A stretch of DNA of 64,000 nt from positions 1 to 64,000 of the forward strand of contig NZ_JAKIKP010000013.1 of NCBI RefSeq assembly GCF_023284065.1, in the 5' to 3' direction. A program made the translations under genes and the position numbers. The notes beneath the pieces were generated by a model. That model did no database searches and was not told the DNA's origin. It worked only from the letters and a program-made list of their open reading frames with translations. This document shows positions 43,901-53,577 of this stretch, one piece after another (the stretch's first letter is position 1; each line of letters starts with the position of its first letter). Source of the stretch: Shewanella gaetbuli. GTDB lineage: Bacteria > Pseudomonadota > Gammaproteobacteria > Enterobacterales > Shewanellaceae.

Positions 43901-45358
43901 CTAGGTTAATTTATCGCCTAATAAATACTCTAATAAATGATCTAAGCGAATATGATTGAAGAGTTGATCTTCTGCGGTTTTATGTACTGCATCCGCTGCA
44001 GCGTATACAGGCGGTGCAAAGGCCGCAAAATTAAACCCTTGCTTGGTCCAAAAGCTTTCATCAGGTAAGTGGCTAGGGACATCTCCCGGATATAAGGTTA
44101 ACACTTGCCCTGATTTACCCACTCCCTTAATCACCTCTTGTTGACCATTAGGGGTGTTAATCATTCCATGTTCAGTCGCTTTAATCGCACTAATGGCCAT
44201 AGTTTCAACATCACAGCCTTCAAAACGGGCATAATTCTGGCTTTGCTTAACCATATCGGTGAGTAGACTTAATATATGACTTTGCTGGTTTCGAGTCACT
44301 CTATCGACCTGACTTGCAGCAAATAACACTTTGTCAATTTTGGGTGAAAATAACCGCTTAAGTAGACTTGACTGACCAAACTGAAAACTTTCCATAATAC
44401 TATTTAATGCCAGTCCCATATCATGAAACTGCTTTGAACCATGATTAAGTGCGTTTAAGCAATCCACTAGCACTATTTGACGGTCAAATTTTGCAAAATG
44501 ATCTTTGTAAAAAGGTTTAACAACCTTACCAACGTATTCTTGATAACGTTTTTTAAGCACCTGATAGTAGCTGCCGCTAGCAGAGTTTTGTAATTCAACA
44601 TGCTCCATTGGGCTAACGGCTAACAAAGGGAAAAACGTCAATAGAGGGGTATTTTCAAACTCACCTGGCAATAACATTCGTCCCGGTTGAGCAAAATAAA
44701 ATCCTTTATTGTTAACGACATCTTGTAGAATTTGCTGATAAATTCCTGCTACGTTTTTAAGCACTTGTTCATCCGCTGGAGCCGATAAATCAATTTTGGC
44801 AACTTTCTCAACAAATTCAGTGTATTGATCTGCACTTTTGAGCCTAACAATAGCTTGCTGCTGACTTAAACACCATGCTGTAAAGTTTTGTTTTAACATG
44901 GGTAAATCAAGCAGCCACTCACCCGGATAATCAACAATATCGAGGTACAATGTGGCTGAGTCAGTAAGCTTTGCCAGTACGCCAACCTCTGGTTGATATT
45001 TTATCGCTAAACGTAATTCAGTAATATTACGGGTAGATGCAGGCCATTGTGGTGGTTGCTGAACAAATGACAGCATACTGCCAACATAGTCAAAACTAGC
45101 AATATTCAAGTCGGGTTGCAGAGTCCGTTTTACGGCAATTAAACGTCTATCTCGAGCCACTTGCCATAAAGGTAAAGGATTGCTCTTGAAATTAAGCCCA
45201 GCATGAAGTAATTGATTCACTAACCCAGTAATAAAGGCCGTTTTACCTGCTCCAGATAAGCCTGTAACAGCAAGGCGAACATGGCGATCTGTGCTTCTAT
45301 GAATTAAAGATTGTGCAGATTGAGTGAGCTTGGAGAACGATTTGTCCAGTAGATTCAT
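43901..45358 (-). CDS. ycjX: YcjX family P-loop GTPase-like protein (DUF463)
   Basis: This 485-residue cytosolic or peripheral protein has the P-loop AVTGLSGAGKTAFITGLVN near residue 28 and an RQIVLVDCLNALNHG segment near residue 300. It belongs to the DUF463 family, which binds GTP. It lies 45 bases downstream of pspC and 38 upstream of ycjF, in the Psp transcript. The ATG at 45358 was chosen over one seven codons upstream because AAGG precedes it and family members begin with a similar short N-terminus. It is probably a membrane-stress protein working with YcjF. Confidence 0.92.
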   Translation of the reverse strand: MNLLDKSFSKLTQSAQSLIHRSTDRHVRLAVTGLSGAGKTAFITGLVNQLLHAGLNFKSNPLPLWQVARDRRLIAVKRTLQPDLNIASFDYVGSMLSFVQQPPQWPASTRNITELRLAIKYQPEVGVLAKLTDSATLYLDIVDYPGEWLLDLPMLKQNFTAWCLSQQQAIVRLKSADQYTEFVEKVAKIDLSAPADEQVLKNVAGIYQQILQDVVNNKGFYFAQPGRMLLPGEFENTPLLTFFPLLAVSPMEHVELQNSASGSYYQVLKKRYQEYVGKVVKPFYKDHFAKFDRQIVLVDCLNALNHGSKQFHDMGLALNSIMESFQFGQSSLLKRLFSPKIDKVLFAASQVDRVTRNQQSHILSLLTDMVKQSQNYARFEGCDVETMAISAIKATEHGMINTPNGQQEVIKGVGKSGQVLTLYPGDVPSHLPDESFWTKQGFNFAAFAPPVYAAADAVHKTAEDQLFNHIRLDHLLEYLLGDKLT

Positions 45359-45403
45359 TGGCCCTTCCAAATGACACAAGGGCGGAAGACCGCCCTTTAA
45401 TGC

Positions 45404-45799
45404 TTATAGATTATTGATTTGGCGTTTCAAATCAAATGTATCTGATGTGACATGGGTTTCAAGCTTGCGTAAACGTAACTCTAAACTTGAAAATTGACTG
45501 TTCACATCGTGCAATGCTTGCTTCGCCCCCAGACCAGATTGCCAAACTTTCTTTTTAATCTCAATTTCTTTGTGGTTATCTTCAAATTGATGGCTTTTAG
45601 GTTTTACATCTAGAATCATCCACATAGCGATGTAAATTACAAAAATTACCCCTGAGCCTCCCAATAAAAAGATTGATAATGCAACAACGCGAACTAACCA
45701 CACTTCAAAGTTAAAAAAGTCAGCGACTCCAGCACATACCCCTGCTATTTTACCTTTTTGTGGTACCCGGTATAAGGTACGTCTATCAGACTCGCTCAT
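45404..45799 (-). CDS. pspC: Phage shock protein C
   Basis: This 131-residue inner-membrane protein has a PspC domain at the N-terminus (YRVPQKGKIAGVCAGVADFF), a transmembrane helix (about 35-62) and a C-terminal coiled coil (about 90-130). With PspB it senses membrane stress and releases PspA from PspF. The start overlaps the end of pspB by 14 bases, so translation is coupled. No pspD follows. Confidence 0.94.
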   Translation of the reverse strand: MSESDRRTLYRVPQKGKIAGVCAGVADFFNFEVWLVRVVALSIFLLGGSGVIFVIYIAMWMILDVKPKSHQFEDNHKEIEIKKKVWQSGLGAKQALHDVNSQFSSLELRLRKLETHVTSDTFDLKRQINNL

Positions 45800-46025
45800 G
45801 CTTAGTTCTCCACTCTGGTGACTCAGTATCTAAAATAGCTTCCAAGGTCTCTATTCTATGATGCATTTTGTCGGCTTTATGTATTAGCTCATTTAGCTGG
45901 GTAAATTCTTCTTCCGTGAGTCCTTGGCTCACTTGTCGCTTACTGCGGTAGTGAAGAACCAACCAAATTGGCGCCACCACGACCATAAATATAATAATGG
46001 GGGCAATAAGAAGATCCATGTCCAT
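45786..46025 (-). CDS. pspB: Phage shock protein B
   Basis: This 79-residue protein has an N-terminal transmembrane helix (about 5-25) and a cytosolic coiled coil with LNELIHKADKMHHRIETLEA. It matches PspB in length and layout. It acts with PspC as the membrane sensor of the Psp response. The gene lies 19 bases downstream of pspA and overlaps pspC. Confidence 0.94.
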   Translation of the reverse strand: MDMDLLIAPIIIFMVVVAPIWLVLHYRSKRQVSQGLTEEEFTQLNELIHKADKMHHRIETLEAILDTESPEWRTKHERV

Positions 46026-46044
46026 AACTCACCTCTGAAAAAAT

Positions 46045-46728
46045 TTATGCTTTAGATTTAGGTTGTTTTTTAGCGTTAACTTTAGCTTTTAATGCGGCTA
46101 ATTCATCATTAATTGAATCTTCAGCTTCTAGTGCTGCAAACTCATCCGCTAAAGTTGACTTTTTACCCAAGTCATAAGCATCAACTTGCGCTTCAAGTCC
46201 TTCTACACGACGCTCATATTGCTCAAACTTCATCATTGCATCATCAATTTTGCTTGAATCAAGCTGCTTTTTTACTTCTAAACGCGAAGTGGCTGTTTGA
46301 TTACGCATAATAATGGTTTTCTGACGAGCTCTGGCATCATTAAGCTTTTCTTGTAATTGGGCGACTTCATCTTTAAGACGCGCAATATGCTCTTCAACAA
46401 CTTGCAATTCAGCTTCCAAACTGTCTAGTAAGGTGGCCGTTTTTTGCTTTTCAACTAAAGCTGCTTTAGCTAAGTCTTCACGATCTTTAGATAGCGCCAG
46501 CTCCGCTTTATCTTGCCAATCTTGTACTTGTGTTTGTACTCGACTGATTCGACGAAGTAACTCTTTCTTTTCGGCTAATACTTTAGCTGAGGTTGAACGA
46601 ACTTCGACTAATGTGTCTTCCATTTCTTGAATAATCAGGCGAACCATTTTTTCTGGATCTTCAGCCTTATCAAGAATAGCGCTGATATTAGAATTTACTA
46701 TGTCAGCAAAGCGAGAGAATATTCCCAT
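46045..46728 (-). CDS. pspA: Phage shock protein A
   Basis: This 227-residue protein is mostly coiled coil (about 25-190) and begins MGIFSRFADIVNSNISAILD, the conserved amphipathic N-terminal helix that binds membranes. PspA inhibits PspF in resting cells and stabilises damaged inner membrane as ESCRT-III-like oligomers. Length is close to E. coli PspA (222). The ATG at 46728 is preferred over the in-frame start at 46782, which lies inside the sigma-54 promoter, and AGGA lies before it. Confidence 0.96.
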   Translation of the reverse strand: MGIFSRFADIVNSNISAILDKAEDPEKMVRLIIQEMEDTLVEVRSTSAKVLAEKKELLRRISRVQTQVQDWQDKAELALSKDREDLAKAALVEKQKTATLLDSLEAELQVVEEHIARLKDEVAQLQEKLNDARARQKTIIMRNQTATSRLEVKKQLDSSKIDDAMMKFEQYERRVEGLEAQVDAYDLGKKSTLADEFAALEAEDSINDELAALKAKVNAKKQPKSKA

Positions 46729-46767
46729 AATATGTTCCTCAAAGTGTAATGTGGATGTCAGATGAAT

Positions 46768-46787
46768 TAATACACTAACCATGCCAA
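46768..46787 (-). promoter_or_regulatory. Sigma-54-type promoter of the psp operon
   Basis: The minus strand reads TTGGCATG, four bases, then GTGTATTA. Compared with the sigma-54 consensus TGGCACG-N4-TTGC, the -24 GG element is intact and the -12 element ends in GT. E. coli pspA has a similar TTGGCACG...TTGTATTA sequence. It starts about 40 bases before the pspA ATG. PspF, encoded divergently, is the expected activator. Confidence 0.7.
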
Positions 46788-46907
46788 CTTTAACTAATTC
46801 TACATTATCAATAACTTAATGCGTACGGTATGTTTTTCTTTATTTATTATGACTAGCCTACTATTATATTTTTAACCAATAATTAGTGTAAAAGACTAAC
46901 AAATACT

Positions 46908-47987
46908 GTGAATAAACAATTTGAGCAAGACAATCTAATTGGTCAATCTAACGCATTACTCGAAGTTTTAGAACATGTATCTAAGGCTGCACCTTTATCA
47001 AAACCAGTATTAATTATTGGTGAGCGCGGTACGGGTAAAGAGTTAATTGCAGAAAGATTACACTATTTATCAAGCCGCTGGGATCAAAACTTCATTAAGC
47101 TAAACTGTTCTTCTTTAAGCGAAAACTTATTAGAGAGTGAGTTATTTGGTCACGAGTCTGGTGCATTTACTGGCGCAAAAGGTAAGCATGAGGGGCGGTT
47201 TGAACGTGCCGATGGCGGAACCTTATTTTTAGATGAGCTGGCTAACACATCAGGGTTGATTCAAGAGAAATTATTACGCGTTATCGAATATGGTGAATTC
47301 GAACGTGTGGGTGGCAGCAAAACAGTACAAACCGATGTTAGGCTAATTTGTGCTGCAAATGAAGATCTTCCAGCGCTCGCAGAGGCAGGTGAGTTTAGGG
47401 CCGACTTACTTGACAGGTTGGCTTTTGATGTTATTACTTTGCCCCCACTTCGTTGCCGAACAGAAGATATAATGGATTTGGCAGAGTACTTTGCGGTGAG
47501 TATGGCTCGCCAATTAAAACTTGATTACTTTGGTGGGTTCAGCCCATTAGCAACAGAACAACTTCTTAGTTATAGCTGGCCAGGAAATATTCGCGAACTC
47601 AAAAATGTTGTTGAACGTAGTGTTTATCGTGAAGGTGCCGATGGACAAGAGATTGACCATATTATTTTGGACCCATTCGCTTCGCCCTATCGTCCACAAA
47701 AACGAGTCAAAACTATAGAAAGGCAAGCCAGTAGTAGTGTCCCTGTCATTGATTCCACGTCCATTGAAACAACAGAGCCAGTGATTGACGAGCCCCAAGC
47801 GCCAAAAAACATCAAGCCCACTATTACGTTTCCTATCAACTTTAAAGAGTATACTGAAAAACAAGAAGTGGAATTACTTCAACTCGCATTGGCTGAAAGC
47901 CAATTTAACCAAAAGAAAACTGCTGAAAACCTTGGTTTGAGTTACCATCAATTACGCGGCATTCTCAAAAAATATAATTTACTCTAA
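46908..47987 (+). CDS. pspF: Psp operon transcriptional activator PspF
   Basis: This 359-residue sigma-54 activator has an AAA+ domain with Walker A GERGTGKE, the sigma-54-contacting GAFTGA loop, Walker B GGTLFLDE and the R-finger region. The C-terminal helix-turn-helix is of Fis type (NQKKTAENLGLSYHQLRGIL). It lacks a receiver domain, as PspF does. The gene uses a GTG start and has only a weak ribosome-binding site, which keeps levels low. It is divergent from pspABC and directly upstream of sapA on the same strand. Confidence 0.95.
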   Translation: MNKQFEQDNLIGQSNALLEVLEHVSKAAPLSKPVLIIGERGTGKELIAERLHYLSSRWDQNFIKLNCSSLSENLLESELFGHESGAFTGAKGKHEGRFERADGGTLFLDELANTSGLIQEKLLRVIEYGEFERVGGSKTVQTDVRLICAANEDLPALAEAGEFRADLLDRLAFDVITLPPLRCRTEDIMDLAEYFAVSMARQLKLDYFGGFSPLATEQLLSYSWPGNIRELKNVVERSVYREGADGQEIDHIILDPFASPYRPQKRVKTIERQASSSVPVIDSTSIETTEPVIDEPQAPKNIKPTITFPINFKEYTEKQEVELLQLALAESQFNQKKTAENLGLSYHQLRGILKKYNLL

Positions 47988-48156
47988 GGCGGCGATTGTG
48001 GTTTTATTTTCCTACACCCAAAAATAACCACATCTTGTGGCGTTACAATATCAACAACAGTGAAATTATCTGCTAAAACAAATTAATAACTTGTTTGCTA
48101 CCTAGATATTTACACTGCTAAAATAACTAATCTGATCCATCAAAAATGAAACTGCC

Positions 48157-49785
48157 ATGACATTGTTCTGGAAATTAACACCCAAGACTTTACTTTGTGC
48201 CGCAGTAGGCATGTTAGTGAGCGCTTGCGGCCAAGCCACCCTTCCCCCTGGATTGGTGTATTGTAGTGAAGGAAATCCAGAAAGCTTTAACCCTCAAGTT
48301 GTCACCTCTGGCACGACAATAGATGCCACCTCACATCAATTGTATAGTCGCTTAGTCAATTATGATGTTGAAAAAGGTGATATCACCCCAGGGCTCGCAA
48401 CTGATTGGTATATCAGCAATGATGGCCTGAATTACACATTCAATTTAAGACATAATGTGCAGTTTCATCATACTGACTTTTTTAAACCTCAAAGAGCATT
48501 CAATGCTGACGATGTGTTGTTCTCTTTTGAACGGATCATTAACAAACAACACCCTTATCACTTTGTCAGCAGAACCGGCTACCCTTTCTTTCAGAGTATT
48601 GGTTTTGAATCATTAATTTCCTCCATTGAAAAAGTGAATGAATATCAAATCGTTTTTAAACTCAATAGAAAGGACGCGTCGTTTTTATCAAACTTAGCTA
48701 CTGATTTTGCCATCATATTATCCCGTGAATATGCTGATCAACTTTTGATTGAGGGTGAACCGGAAAAAATTGACCTGCAACCGATCGGCACAGGGCCATT
48801 TCAATTAAATCAATATGTGAAAAATGAATTTATTCGCTACACTAAAAACCCACAGTATTGGCTAGGTGATATTGATATAGAGCATTTAGTATTTGATATT
48901 ACGCCTAAAAGCACCTCACGTTTAGCTAAGTTAATTACCGGAGATTGTAGTGTATCGGCACTTCCTAAAGCGGGAGAGTTGGCGATTATTGATCAACATA
49001 GCCACATAAAAGTAGACGCAAAGCCAGGATTAAACGTGGCCTTTTGGGCTCTTAACACCCAAAAACCTCCCTTAAATAATATTTCAGTAAGAAGAGCGCT
49101 AGCTCATGCCATTGATAAACAAAATATCCTTGATGTTGTTTATAATGATATTGCGGTTGAGGCCACAGGTATATTACCCCCAACATCTTGGGCTTATTCA
49201 AATAATTTACCTGCCAATAATTATGATCCAGCTAAAGCAAAAAACTTATTAGATAAAGCGGGAGTAAAAGATTTAGTTATCAACTTATGGGCGATGCCAG
49301 TTGCTCGAATCTATAACCCGAATGCATTGAAAACAGCAGAGCTAATTCAAGCTGATCTTGCCAATGTGGGCGTGAAAGTGAATATTATTACCTATGATTG
49401 GAGCATCTTCACTCAAAAGCTCGTCAGTGAAGATTACGATTCGGTTCTAATTGGTTGGAATGCTGATAATAGCGACCCAGATAACTTTTTTACCCCTCTA
49501 CTCAGTTGCTCTGCGCTAGAGTCGAATAATAATCGCTCTAAGTGGTGCCAGAAAGACTTTGACCACCTGTTAACGCTAGCACAAAACACCACCAATAGAG
49601 CCGACCGAAAATCATACTATCAAGCCGCTGAAGCCATTTTAAGTGATCAAGTGCCCTTGATCCCAATAGCCCATGCCGAAAAAGTTTTATTAAAACGCAA
49701 TAATATTACCTCTATGCAAGTGAGGCCTTATGGCGGAATTGCGTTTGCAAAAATCAAACACAATGCTCAACAAGGAAATCAATAA
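48157..49785 (+). CDS. sapA: Peptide ABC transporter substrate-binding lipoprotein SapA
   Basis: This 542-residue extracytoplasmic binding protein (SBP_bac_5 family) has the lipobox LVSACG, so it is probably lipid-anchored. The region IGTGPFQLNQYVKNEFIRY and the disulphide-capable Cys pairs (CSVSALPKAG, CSALE/CQKDF) match DppA/SapA types. It is the first gene of a five-gene operon. Its TAA overlaps the sapB start (TAATG). In enterobacteria Sap proteins contribute to resistance to antimicrobial peptides and to putrescine export. The ligand here is not known. Confidence 0.93.
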   Translation: MTLFWKLTPKTLLCAAVGMLVSACGQATLPPGLVYCSEGNPESFNPQVVTSGTTIDATSHQLYSRLVNYDVEKGDITPGLATDWYISNDGLNYTFNLRHNVQFHHTDFFKPQRAFNADDVLFSFERIINKQHPYHFVSRTGYPFFQSIGFESLISSIEKVNEYQIVFKLNRKDASFLSNLATDFAIILSREYADQLLIEGEPEKIDLQPIGTGPFQLNQYVKNEFIRYTKNPQYWLGDIDIEHLVFDITPKSTSRLAKLITGDCSVSALPKAGELAIIDQHSHIKVDAKPGLNVAFWALNTQKPPLNNISVRRALAHAIDKQNILDVVYNDIAVEATGILPPTSWAYSNNLPANNYDPAKAKNLLDKAGVKDLVINLWAMPVARIYNPNALKTAELIQADLANVGVKVNIITYDWSIFTQKLVSEDYDSVLIGWNADNSDPDNFFTPLLSCSALESNNNRSKWCQKDFDHLLTLAQNTTNRADRKSYYQAAEAILSDQVPLIPIAHAEKVLLKRNNITSMQVRPYGGIAFAKIKHNAQQGNQ

Positions 49786-50816
49786 TGTGGCGATACTTCT
49801 TCAGAAGAGTTAATTTATTTTTCGCAACCACATTAGTGATGATGGCAGTATTATTTTATGCCACTCACCAATTTCCGGTTGATGAAAGCTATGCGTTAAG
49901 TGGTATCTCTAATCCGTCGGCAGAACAACTCGAACACATTTCAGATGAGTTTAAACTCAATAGCAATAGCGTTGTTCAGTTTCTAGCTTATGTGGAACAG
50001 CGGTTCTCAGGCAATATGGGAATGTCAATTAATTCACAACAACCGGTCTTTGAAGAACTCAAAACCGTCTTGCCAGCCTCATTTGAGCTGTCTTTAGTTG
50101 CCGGATTAATTGCCCTGTTTTTGGGAGTCCCTATCGGAGTTATAGCCGCGCTAAGTAGCAATAAATTTGTTCAATGGAGTATCTTAGGGTTAACGCTGAC
50201 AGGATATTCAATTCCGGTTTTTTGGCTGGGGTTAACGCTATCTTTATGGTTTGGTGTCAATCTGGGCTGGTTGCCTATATCAGGACAAATTAATTTACTT
50301 TATCAAATCAAACCGATTACCGGTTTTATGCTGATTGATACTTTATTGTCTGACTCAAGCTATCGCATTCCTGCATTTGTTGATGCATTAATGCATTTAA
50401 TTTTACCCGCCATTACATTAGCGGTGTTGCCTTTTACCTTAATTGTGCGCATTACCCGCCAAGCCATGTTACAAGTCATGAACCAAACATATATCCGTGC
50501 GGCTGAAGCAAGAGGCCTACACACATTCACCATTATCATTAAACATGCGCTGCCAAATGCTATGATTCCAGTATTGAAAAGTATTGGTATCATGCTGGGT
50601 ACATTCGCTTGTTATGGCATTATTGTCGAAGTCATTTTCTCATGGCCTGGGGTGGGAAGCTGGTTAGTATCAGGGATTTATCAACGAGACTATACGGTTA
50701 TCCAAGCCGGAATTTTATCCGTGTCATTATTGATTATCTTTTTAAGTATTTTAATTGAGTTTATTCATACAGCCATTAACCCTATGAGTAAAAAGGAACT
50801 GTATGCCACAAATTAA
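49785..50816 (+). CDS. sapB: ABC transporter permease SapB
   Basis: This 343-residue inner-membrane permease of the DppB type has six transmembrane helices, with the EAA-like loop ITRQAMLQVMNQTYIRAAEA and ARGLHTFTIIIKHALPNAMI. It forms a heterodimer with SapC. Its coding region overlaps sapA by one base and sapC by 14 bases, so the operon is tightly coupled. Confidence 0.94.
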   Translation: MWRYFFRRVNLFFATTLVMMAVLFYATHQFPVDESYALSGISNPSAEQLEHISDEFKLNSNSVVQFLAYVEQRFSGNMGMSINSQQPVFEELKTVLPASFELSLVAGLIALFLGVPIGVIAALSSNKFVQWSILGLTLTGYSIPVFWLGLTLSLWFGVNLGWLPISGQINLLYQIKPITGFMLIDTLLSDSSYRIPAFVDALMHLILPAITLAVLPFTLIVRITRQAMLQVMNQTYIRAAEARGLHTFTIIIKHALPNAMIPVLKSIGIMLGTFACYGIIVEVIFSWPGVGSWLVSGIYQRDYTVIQAGILSVSLLIIFLSILIEFIHTAINPMSKKELYATN

Positions 50817-51693
50817 AATCTACAAGCAGGACTATATTTCAACTCCTGCAGGCAGAGTGTGGAAAGCATTTTCCCATAATCCGTTTGCACTTGTTGGATT
50901 ATGGGGGGTGGGTTTCTTATTAGTGTTAGCACTGCTGGCACCTTTTATAGCCCCTTATGGTGCCAATGAGCAAAATCAACAAGTCTTGCTATTACCTCCC
51001 TCTTGGGACCCTGCCGGACATGTTGAGTATTTTCTGGGTACTGACGATTTAGGCCGTGATATTTTCAGCAGAATATTACATGGCGTACAAATGACCTTTG
51101 GAATGTCACTAGTGATTGTTAGCTGCGCCCTCTTCTTTGGTTTCATTATTGGTGCTATTTCAGGAATGATGCGAGGGCTAAAATCGAGTATTTTAGGCCA
51201 CTTACTCGACGCCTTACTTTCTATTCCCTCATTGCTAATGGCTATTTTGGTGGTTGCAGTTATCGGTCCGGGATTAAGTAATGTGTTTTGGGCGGTTGGT
51301 ATTGCGATGGTGCCCCAATTTATCCGCACCATTCATCAAGCGGTCCATGATGAGTTGCAAAAAGAATATGTGACCGCAGCAAGATTAGATGGCGCGAATG
51401 ATCTGCAAATTTTGCTGTACGTGATTATGCCCAATGTATGGGAAGTGCTGATTATCCAGGTTACGATGGCTATTTCTGCTGCTATTTTGGATATTGCCGC
51501 TCTTGGCTTTTTAAATTTGGGCGCTCAAGCTCCAAGCCCTGAATGGGGGGCAATGGTTGCCCAAGGCTTAGATAACTTGCTTCTAGCACCATGGACAGTA
51601 ACCATTCCCGGTGTAGCCATTTTATTTAGTGTACTTGCCGTAAACCTTGTAGGTGATGGCTTACGCTCTGCAATTGCACCGATAAGAAAATAA
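50803..51693 (+). CDS. sapC: ABC transporter permease SapC
   Basis: This 296-residue permease of the DppC type has six transmembrane helices and the EAA loop region VHDELQKEYVTAARLDGAND. The signature FLGTDDLGRDIFSRILHG lies near residue 75. It partners with SapB. The stop codon is two bases before the sapD start. Confidence 0.94.
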   Translation: MPQIKIYKQDYISTPAGRVWKAFSHNPFALVGLWGVGFLLVLALLAPFIAPYGANEQNQQVLLLPPSWDPAGHVEYFLGTDDLGRDIFSRILHGVQMTFGMSLVIVSCALFFGFIIGAISGMMRGLKSSILGHLLDALLSIPSLLMAILVVAVIGPGLSNVFWAVGIAMVPQFIRTIHQAVHDELQKEYVTAARLDGANDLQILLYVIMPNVWEVLIIQVTMAISAAILDIAALGFLNLGAQAPSPEWGAMVAQGLDNLLLAPWTVTIPGVAILFSVLAVNLVGDGLRSAIAPIRK

Positions 51694-51695
51694 TT

Positions 51696-52706
51696 ATGCC
51701 ATTACTTGATATTAAAAACTTGACCATTGAACTAGATACTGATGCTGGCAGAATTGCCGTGTTAGAAAAAGTTAGCTTAACCATGAATCCAGGAGAAATT
51801 CATGGTTTAGTCGGTGAGTCAGGCTCAGGGCGCAGTGTATTAACTAAGGCTATTCTGGGGATTTTAGGCTCTAATTGGCATGTTATTGCAGATCGGATGA
51901 TGTTTGATGGTAAAAACTTACTTGAACTCACCGCTAAAGAGCGTCGCTATTTAATGGGATGCGACATGGCTATGATTTTTCAAGATCCATCTGGCAGCCT
52001 TGACCCTGTAAAAACTGTGGGTAGCCAATTAATTGAAGCAATGGTTCCCAACAAAAATATTCCTTTCTGGCGTCGCTCCAAAGATACCTATTTAAATGCT
52101 CAAAAGTGGCTGCATAAAGTCGGCATTAAAAGCCCTAAAGCGTTAATGAAATGCTACCCTTGGGAGTTATCTGATGGAGAATGCCAAAAAGTGATGATAG
52201 CTATGGCAGTAGCTAACCACCCTAAGTTATTAATTGCCGACGAGCCTACCAACTCAATGGAACTTAATACTCAGGCACAAATTTTTAGGTTGTTATCACA
52301 ATTAAACCAGCTACAAAATGTGTCGATATTATTAGTCAGTCACGAATTAGAAACCCTGGTTAAATATTGTAAAAACCTCACAGTGCTATACGGCGGACAG
52401 ATGATGGAGTCAGGTTTAACCACCGATCTTGTGGCAGCCCCTTTTCACCCCTATACCCGCTCGTTATTGAAAAACTTACCAGACTATACCGGTAAAATTA
52501 AACATAAAGCCGATTTACCGACGCTACAGGGTTCTGCACCATCAATACAAAACTTACCCGCGGGATGCAGACTTGGCCCAAGGTGTCCTGAAGCTAAACG
52601 ACAATGTGTTAAGCAACCCAGTGTTGAAATTTATAAAGATCGTGCTTTTGCATGCCATTTCCCTTATCAAGACGAGCAAGAATCTGATGACGACACCTTT
52701 GCTTAA
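51696..52706 (+). CDS. sapD: ABC transporter ATP-binding protein SapD
   Basis: This 336-residue ATPase of the DppD/OppD type has a Walker B region LLIADEPTNSME and the C-terminal oligopeptide-transporter segment GCRLGPRCPEAKRQC with its conserved cysteines. The Walker A motif reads GESGSGRS, with Arg at the normally invariant Lys, and the signature is ELSDGECQK rather than LSGGQ. In E. coli SapD the Walker Lys is, as I recall, present. In E. coli, SapD ATP-binding activity stimulates the Trk potassium system. The coding region overlaps sapF by 20 bases. Confidence 0.92.
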   Translation: MPLLDIKNLTIELDTDAGRIAVLEKVSLTMNPGEIHGLVGESGSGRSVLTKAILGILGSNWHVIADRMMFDGKNLLELTAKERRYLMGCDMAMIFQDPSGSLDPVKTVGSQLIEAMVPNKNIPFWRRSKDTYLNAQKWLHKVGIKSPKALMKCYPWELSDGECQKVMIAMAVANHPKLLIADEPTNSMELNTQAQIFRLLSQLNQLQNVSILLVSHELETLVKYCKNLTVLYGGQMMESGLTTDLVAAPFHPYTRSLLKNLPDYTGKIKHKADLPTLQGSAPSIQNLPAGCRLGPRCPEAKRQCVKQPSVEIYKDRAFACHFPYQDEQESDDDTFA

Positions 52707-53472
52707 AGTCACTAAATTATCAAAACAGTATTTAACCGGCTACAAACGCTTTCAGCCGCAATACTATGACGCATTAATGCCTGTGTCTTTTGAGTTAGAG
52801 CGCGGAGAAACGCTGGCTATTGTAGGTGAAGTCGGCTCGGGTAAATCTACCTTAGCAAGGTTACTTGTAGGCGCAGAACAACGTACTGGTGGTGAGATTA
52901 TTTTTGAAGGTGAATCACTTGAATCGCATAATTTAAAACAGCGCTGTCGACTGATTAGGATGATATTTCAAGACCCCAATACCTCTTTAAACCCAAGATT
53001 AACCATTGGGGACTTATTAAATGAACCACTCAAATTTAATAGTGATTTAGCTAGCGATGAACGAAATGCATTAGTGATAGACACGTTACGCAAAGTTGGC
53101 TTGCTTCCTGAGCATGCCCATTTTTATCCACATATGGTGTCAGAAGGCCAAAAACAACGGGTTGCAGTAGCTAGAGCGTTAATGCTAAACCCTAAAATTA
53201 TTATCGCAGATGAGGCGTTAACCGCACTTGATTTATCGGTACGTTCGCAGATTGTAAATCTACTACTCAAACTTCAAAAAGAGTTAGGACTGTCTTATAT
53301 TTTTGTTTCTCACAACCTTAATATTGTGCGCCATATTAGTGACAAAGTGATGGTGCTGCAAAATGGTTGCATGGTCGAGAAAGCCAAAACTGAAGACTTA
53401 TTTAACTCTCCACAAAATGAATACACCCAAAGGCTCATTCAAGAACAAACGCAAATGCTTCAAAAGCGTTAA
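52687..53472 (+). CDS. sapF: ABC transporter ATP-binding protein SapF
   Basis: This 261-residue ATPase has a normal Walker A (GEVGSGKSTLAR), a degenerate signature (MVSEGQKQRVAVARAL), which also occurs in SapF of other bacteria, and Walker B IIIADEALTALD. The ATG at 52687 is inside the end of sapD. An upstream in-frame start at 52573 is not needed for the fold and has no family support. It is the last gene of the operon and is followed by fabV after 105 bases. Confidence 0.93.
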   Translation: MTTPLLKVTKLSKQYLTGYKRFQPQYYDALMPVSFELERGETLAIVGEVGSGKSTLARLLVGAEQRTGGEIIFEGESLESHNLKQRCRLIRMIFQDPNTSLNPRLTIGDLLNEPLKFNSDLASDERNALVIDTLRKVGLLPEHAHFYPHMVSEGQKQRVAVARALMLNPKIIIADEALTALDLSVRSQIVNLLLKLQKELGLSYIFVSHNLNIVRHISDKVMVLQNGCMVEKAKTEDLFNSPQNEYTQRLIQEQTQMLQKR

Positions 53473-53577
53473 ACTGCTCCAACCACTGAGTATTTATGGC
53501 ACTTTTCATAAAAATTAGTGCCATTTGAGCCGTGAACTAATTATCCTAGTGCCAACGTAAAAGGAAGAAACTGACTT

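Noticed and set aside
46729..46782. 18-codon N-terminal extension of PspA
   Set aside because: It overlaps the sigma-54 promoter, and PspA proteins begin at MGIFSRF.
50976..51332. A 118-codon frame antisense to sapC
   Set aside because: Antisense shadow of a conserved permease gene.
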